Source: Belnapia moabensis DSM 16746 (lineage in GTDB: Bacteria > Pseudomonadota > Alphaproteobacteria > Acetobacterales > Acetobacteraceae). From it: a stretch of 64,000 nucleotides of DNA. Under the pieces are notes generated by a model. That model was given only the letters and a program-made list of their open reading frames with translations. It did not search any database and was not told the origin of the DNA. Below, piece by piece: positions 61,918 through 64,000 of the stretch (within the stretch, counting starts at the first letter, position 1; each line of letters opens with the position of its first letter). The position numbers and the translations under genes were made by a program. The stretch covers positions 1 to 64,000 of the forward strand of contig NZ_JQKB01000010.1 of assembly GCF_000745835.1 (NCBI RefSeq), given 5' to 3'.

Positions 61918-64000
61918 GGCCGGGTGCTGTCCGGCTTGTCGGGCGCCGGCTGCGGCGACTGGCCGGGCCCGACCGAGGCATGCGCCTCCACCGGGCGGAC
62001 GCCCATCCACCCCTTCACCCGCTCCCGCGTCGCCTGGAAGACGACATAGAGCATCGGGATCATGAAGATGCCGACGATGGAGGCCGCCAGCATCCCGCCG
62101 AAGACCGGCGTGCCGACCGCGCGCCGCGAGAGCATCGCCGCGCCCGAGGCCGTCACCAGCGGCACCAGGCCGAGGACGAAGGCGATCGAGGTCATCATCA
62201 CCGCGCGGAATCGCAGCCGCGAGCCCTCGATCGCCGCATCGCGGATCGACATGCCGCGCTCCCGCGCATCCTTGGCGAATTCGATGATGAGGATGCCGTT
62301 CTTCGCCGCCAGCGCGATCAGCACGACGAGGCCGATCTGCGCATAGACGTCGAGGCTGAGCCCGGCGATCTGGATGGCGAGGAAGGAGCCGAGGCCACCC
62401 ACCGCCACCGACAGCAGCACCGGCACGGGGATGGTCCAGCTCTCGTAGAGCGCGACGAGGAACAGGTAGGCGAAGAGGATCGCCAGCGCGACCACATAGA
62501 TGGTCTGCCCCGCCGCGAGCCTCTCCTGATAGGCGGTGCCCGTCCATTCATAGCCGTAGCCCGCCGGCAGCACCCGCCGCGACAGTTCCTCCATGGCGTT
62601 CAGCGCATCGCCCGAGGAGACGCCAGGCTTCGGCGCGCCGTTGACCAGCACCGCGCGGTAGTTGTTGTAGCGGCTGATGGTCTGCGGCCCGACCACGATC
62701 CGCACATCGGCGAAGGCGCGCAGCGGCACCATGTCGCCGCGGGTGTTGCGCACCCGGATGCGCCAGATGTCTTCGGTATCGTCGCGGTCCTGCGCCTCGG
62801 CCTGGATGTTCACCTGCCAGGTGCGGCCGAACAGGTTGAAGTCGTTGACGTAGAACCCGCCGAGCGAAGCCTGCAGGGCCGAGAAGATGTTGGAGATCGG
62901 GATGCCGAGCGCCTGCGCCTTGTCCCGGTCCACATCGAGGAAGAGCGAGGGCGTCGCCGCCGAGAAGGTCGAGAAGACCTGCTGCAGGCGGGGGTCCTGG
63001 TTCGCCGCGACGACGAGGCCGAGCATCGCGCTGCCCAGCTCCGCCGGGTCGCGCCCTTGGAGGTCCTGCAGCTGGTACTCGAAGCCGCCGCCGGTGCCGA
63101 GGCCGATGATCGGCGGCAGGTTGAAGGCGACGACCGTCGCCGTCCGCACATTCGCCCCGGCGCCGAAGACCCGTCCGATGGAGGCGAAGACGGAATCGGC
63201 CGGATCGGTCCGCTGGTCGAAGGGCTTCAGCCGCGCCACGATGAAGGCGGAGTTGGACTGCGCGCCCTGGTCGATCAGCGAGAAGCCGACGATCGCCAGC
63301 ACGTTCTCGACCGCCGGGATGCCCTTCAGGATGCCCTCGACCTGCTCCACGGTGGCCCGGGTGCGGGAGAGGGAGGCCGCCTGCGGCAGCGAGACCTGCA
63401 CGAAGAAGGTCCCCTGGTCCTCCTGCGGCAGGAAGCCCTGCGGCGTCCTCGAGCCGATGGTGAAGATGCCGAAGGCGATCGCCGCCGTCAGCACCAGCGA
63501 GACGACCGAGAGCCGGACGATCCGCCGCACCACCGCCGCATAGCCGTCCCGCACCTTGTCGATCCCTCGCAGGACGTACTTGATCGGCCCCCGCTTCGGC
63601 CCGGTATGCCGCAGAAAGAGCACGCACAGCGCCGGCGAGAGGGTGAGGGCATTGATCGCTGAGATCACCATCGCCGCCGAGATCGTCACCGCGAACTGCC
63701 GGAACAGCACGCCCGAGAGGCCGGGGATGAAGGCGATGGGCACGAAGACCGAGAGCAGCACCAGGGTGATGGCGATGATCGGCGCGGTGATCTCGGCCAT
63801 GGCCTGCTTCACCGCCCGATTGGGCGTCCAGTCCGGGTGCTCCTCCATCACCCGCTCGACATTTTCGACGACGACGATCGCGTCGTCGACGACGATGCCG
63901 ATGGCCAGCACCATGGCCAGCAGGGAGACGGTATTGGCGCTGTAGCCGATGGCCAGCAGGATGGCGAAGGCGCCGATCAGGCTCACCGGCACCGCGATGG
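61914..64000 (-). CDS. RND efflux permease (AcrB/HAE1 type), 5' part outside window
   Basis: The C-terminal 695 residues or so of an inner-membrane HAE1 proton/drug antiporter. Proton-relay residues are in [21 protein letters not shown] (the Asp pair of AcrB helix 4) and [22 protein letters not shown] (the helix 10 Lys). Periplasmic PN/PC subdomain segments are [21 protein letters not shown] and [20 protein letters not shown], and [32 protein letters not shown] ends the last helices. A short Pro/Gln-rich tail follows. Adaptor and outer-membrane genes would lie beyond the window. The stop overlaps the glycosyltransferase start. Confidence 0.95.
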   Translation of the reverse strand, partial: IAVPVSLIGAFAILLAIGYSANTVSLLAMVLAIGIVVDDAIVVVENVERVMEEHPDWTPNRAVKQAMAEITAPIIAITLVLLSVFVPIAFIPGLSGVLFRQFAVTISAAMVISAINALTLSPALCVLFLRHTGPKRGPIKYVLRGIDKVRDGYAAVVRRIVRLSVVSLVLTAAIAFGIFTIGSRTPQGFLPQEDQGTFFVQVSLPQAASLSRTRATVEQVEGILKGIPAVENVLAIVGFSLIDQGAQSNSAFIVARLKPFDQRTDPADSVFASIGRVFGAGANVRTATVVAFNLPPIIGLGTGGGFEYQLQDLQGRDPAELGSAMLGLVVAANQDPRLQQVFSTFSAATPSLFLDVDRDKAQALGIPISNIFSALQASLGGFYVNDFNLFGRTWQVNIQAEAQDRDDTEDIWRIRVRNTRGDMVPLRAFADVRIVVGPQTISRYNNYRAVLVNGAPKPGVSSGDALNAMEELSRRVLPAGYGYEWTGTAYQERLAAGQTIYVVALAILFAYLFLVALYESWTIPVPVLLSVAVGGLGSFLAIQIAGLSLDVYAQIGLVVLIALAAKNGILIIEFAKDARERGMSIRDAAIEGSRLRFRAVMMTSIAFVLGLVPLVTASGAAMLSRRAVGTPVFGGMLAASIVGIFMIPMLYVVFQATRERVKGWMGVRPVEAHASVGPGQSPQPAPDKPDSTRP

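Overview
The window is 64 kb of very GC-rich DNA whose genes use almost only G- or C-ending codons. The gene set is alphaproteobacterial: clpS-clpA, a phasin, an NDUFA12-like complex I accessory subunit beside mlaD and a DUF2155 gene, hldE, and unlinked TRAP/Bug-type periplasmic binding proteins. The closest fit is an Acetobacteraceae/Rhodospirillales soil or environmental heterotroph of the Roseomonas type; this is inferred from gene content, not measured. Genes are tightly packed, and many neighbours overlap by 4 bp (ATGA, GTGA, TTGA, even CTGA). I see no rRNA, tRNA, CRISPR array or intact insertion sequence.

Layout. 1-2.3 kb: a transposase-related DUF4096 protein, a nucleotidyltransferase and a D-threonine-aldolase-like PLP enzyme. 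2.3-8.4 kb: D,D-carboxypeptidase, phasin with two candidate PhaR operators, clpS, clpA, an AhpD-like protein and a Nudix hydrolase. 8.5-11.6 kb: upp-URC4-URC1, a uracil catabolism (URC) operon. 11.7-18.6 kb: a minus-strand catabolic operon (epoxide hydrolase, quinone-reductase-like alcohol dehydrogenase, ketopentenoate-type hydratase, GMC oxidoreductase), flanked by two solute-binding proteins that have no membrane partners here. 18.5-26 kb: a surface-glycan block with two GT2 glycosyltransferases diverging from a HAD-UbiA fusion, a DprE1-like oxidase, a DprE2-like reductase and a flippase. Together these give a near-complete route to polyprenyl-phospho-D-arabinose and its export.

26-34 kb: PPK2, a secreted EEP nuclease/phosphatase, SDR plus MaoC, hldE (heptose for LPS), an EF-G gene outside the usual str operon, and wrbA. 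34-39.5 kb: ankyrin protein, hydroxyisourate hydrolase (uraH) diverging from an allantoate-amidohydrolase-type M20 peptidase (purine ring catabolism), an SGNH-like membrane-anchored protein and a SulP transporter. 39.5-46.7 kb: a tauD remnant, a metallo-beta-lactamase-fold hydrolase, DUF2155, mlaD, NDUFA12, a catalytically stripped NrdJ-like protein, RidA, a probable L-2-keto-3-deoxyarabonate dehydratase and a DUF482 acyltransferase. 46.7-55.6 kb: a Fur-box-controlled PepSY gene, a peptide-type ABC binding protein, an EamA exporter, a DUF2075 helicase pseudogene, an SPFH-NfeD pair, an LLM flavoprotein and a vapC remnant. 55.6-64 kb: DUF445, GalB-like PIG-L protein, ppa, an isolated molybdopterin dehydrogenase large subunit, and an RND pump (cut by the window edge) translationally coupled to a glycosyltransferase.

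The most unusual content is the DprE-type arabinose block with its phosphatase-prenyltransferase fusion, the NrdJ-derived protein with no visible active site, the paired operator-like palindromes upstream of the phasin, and a scatter of decayed genes (tauD, DUF2075, vapC) marking former accessory sites.
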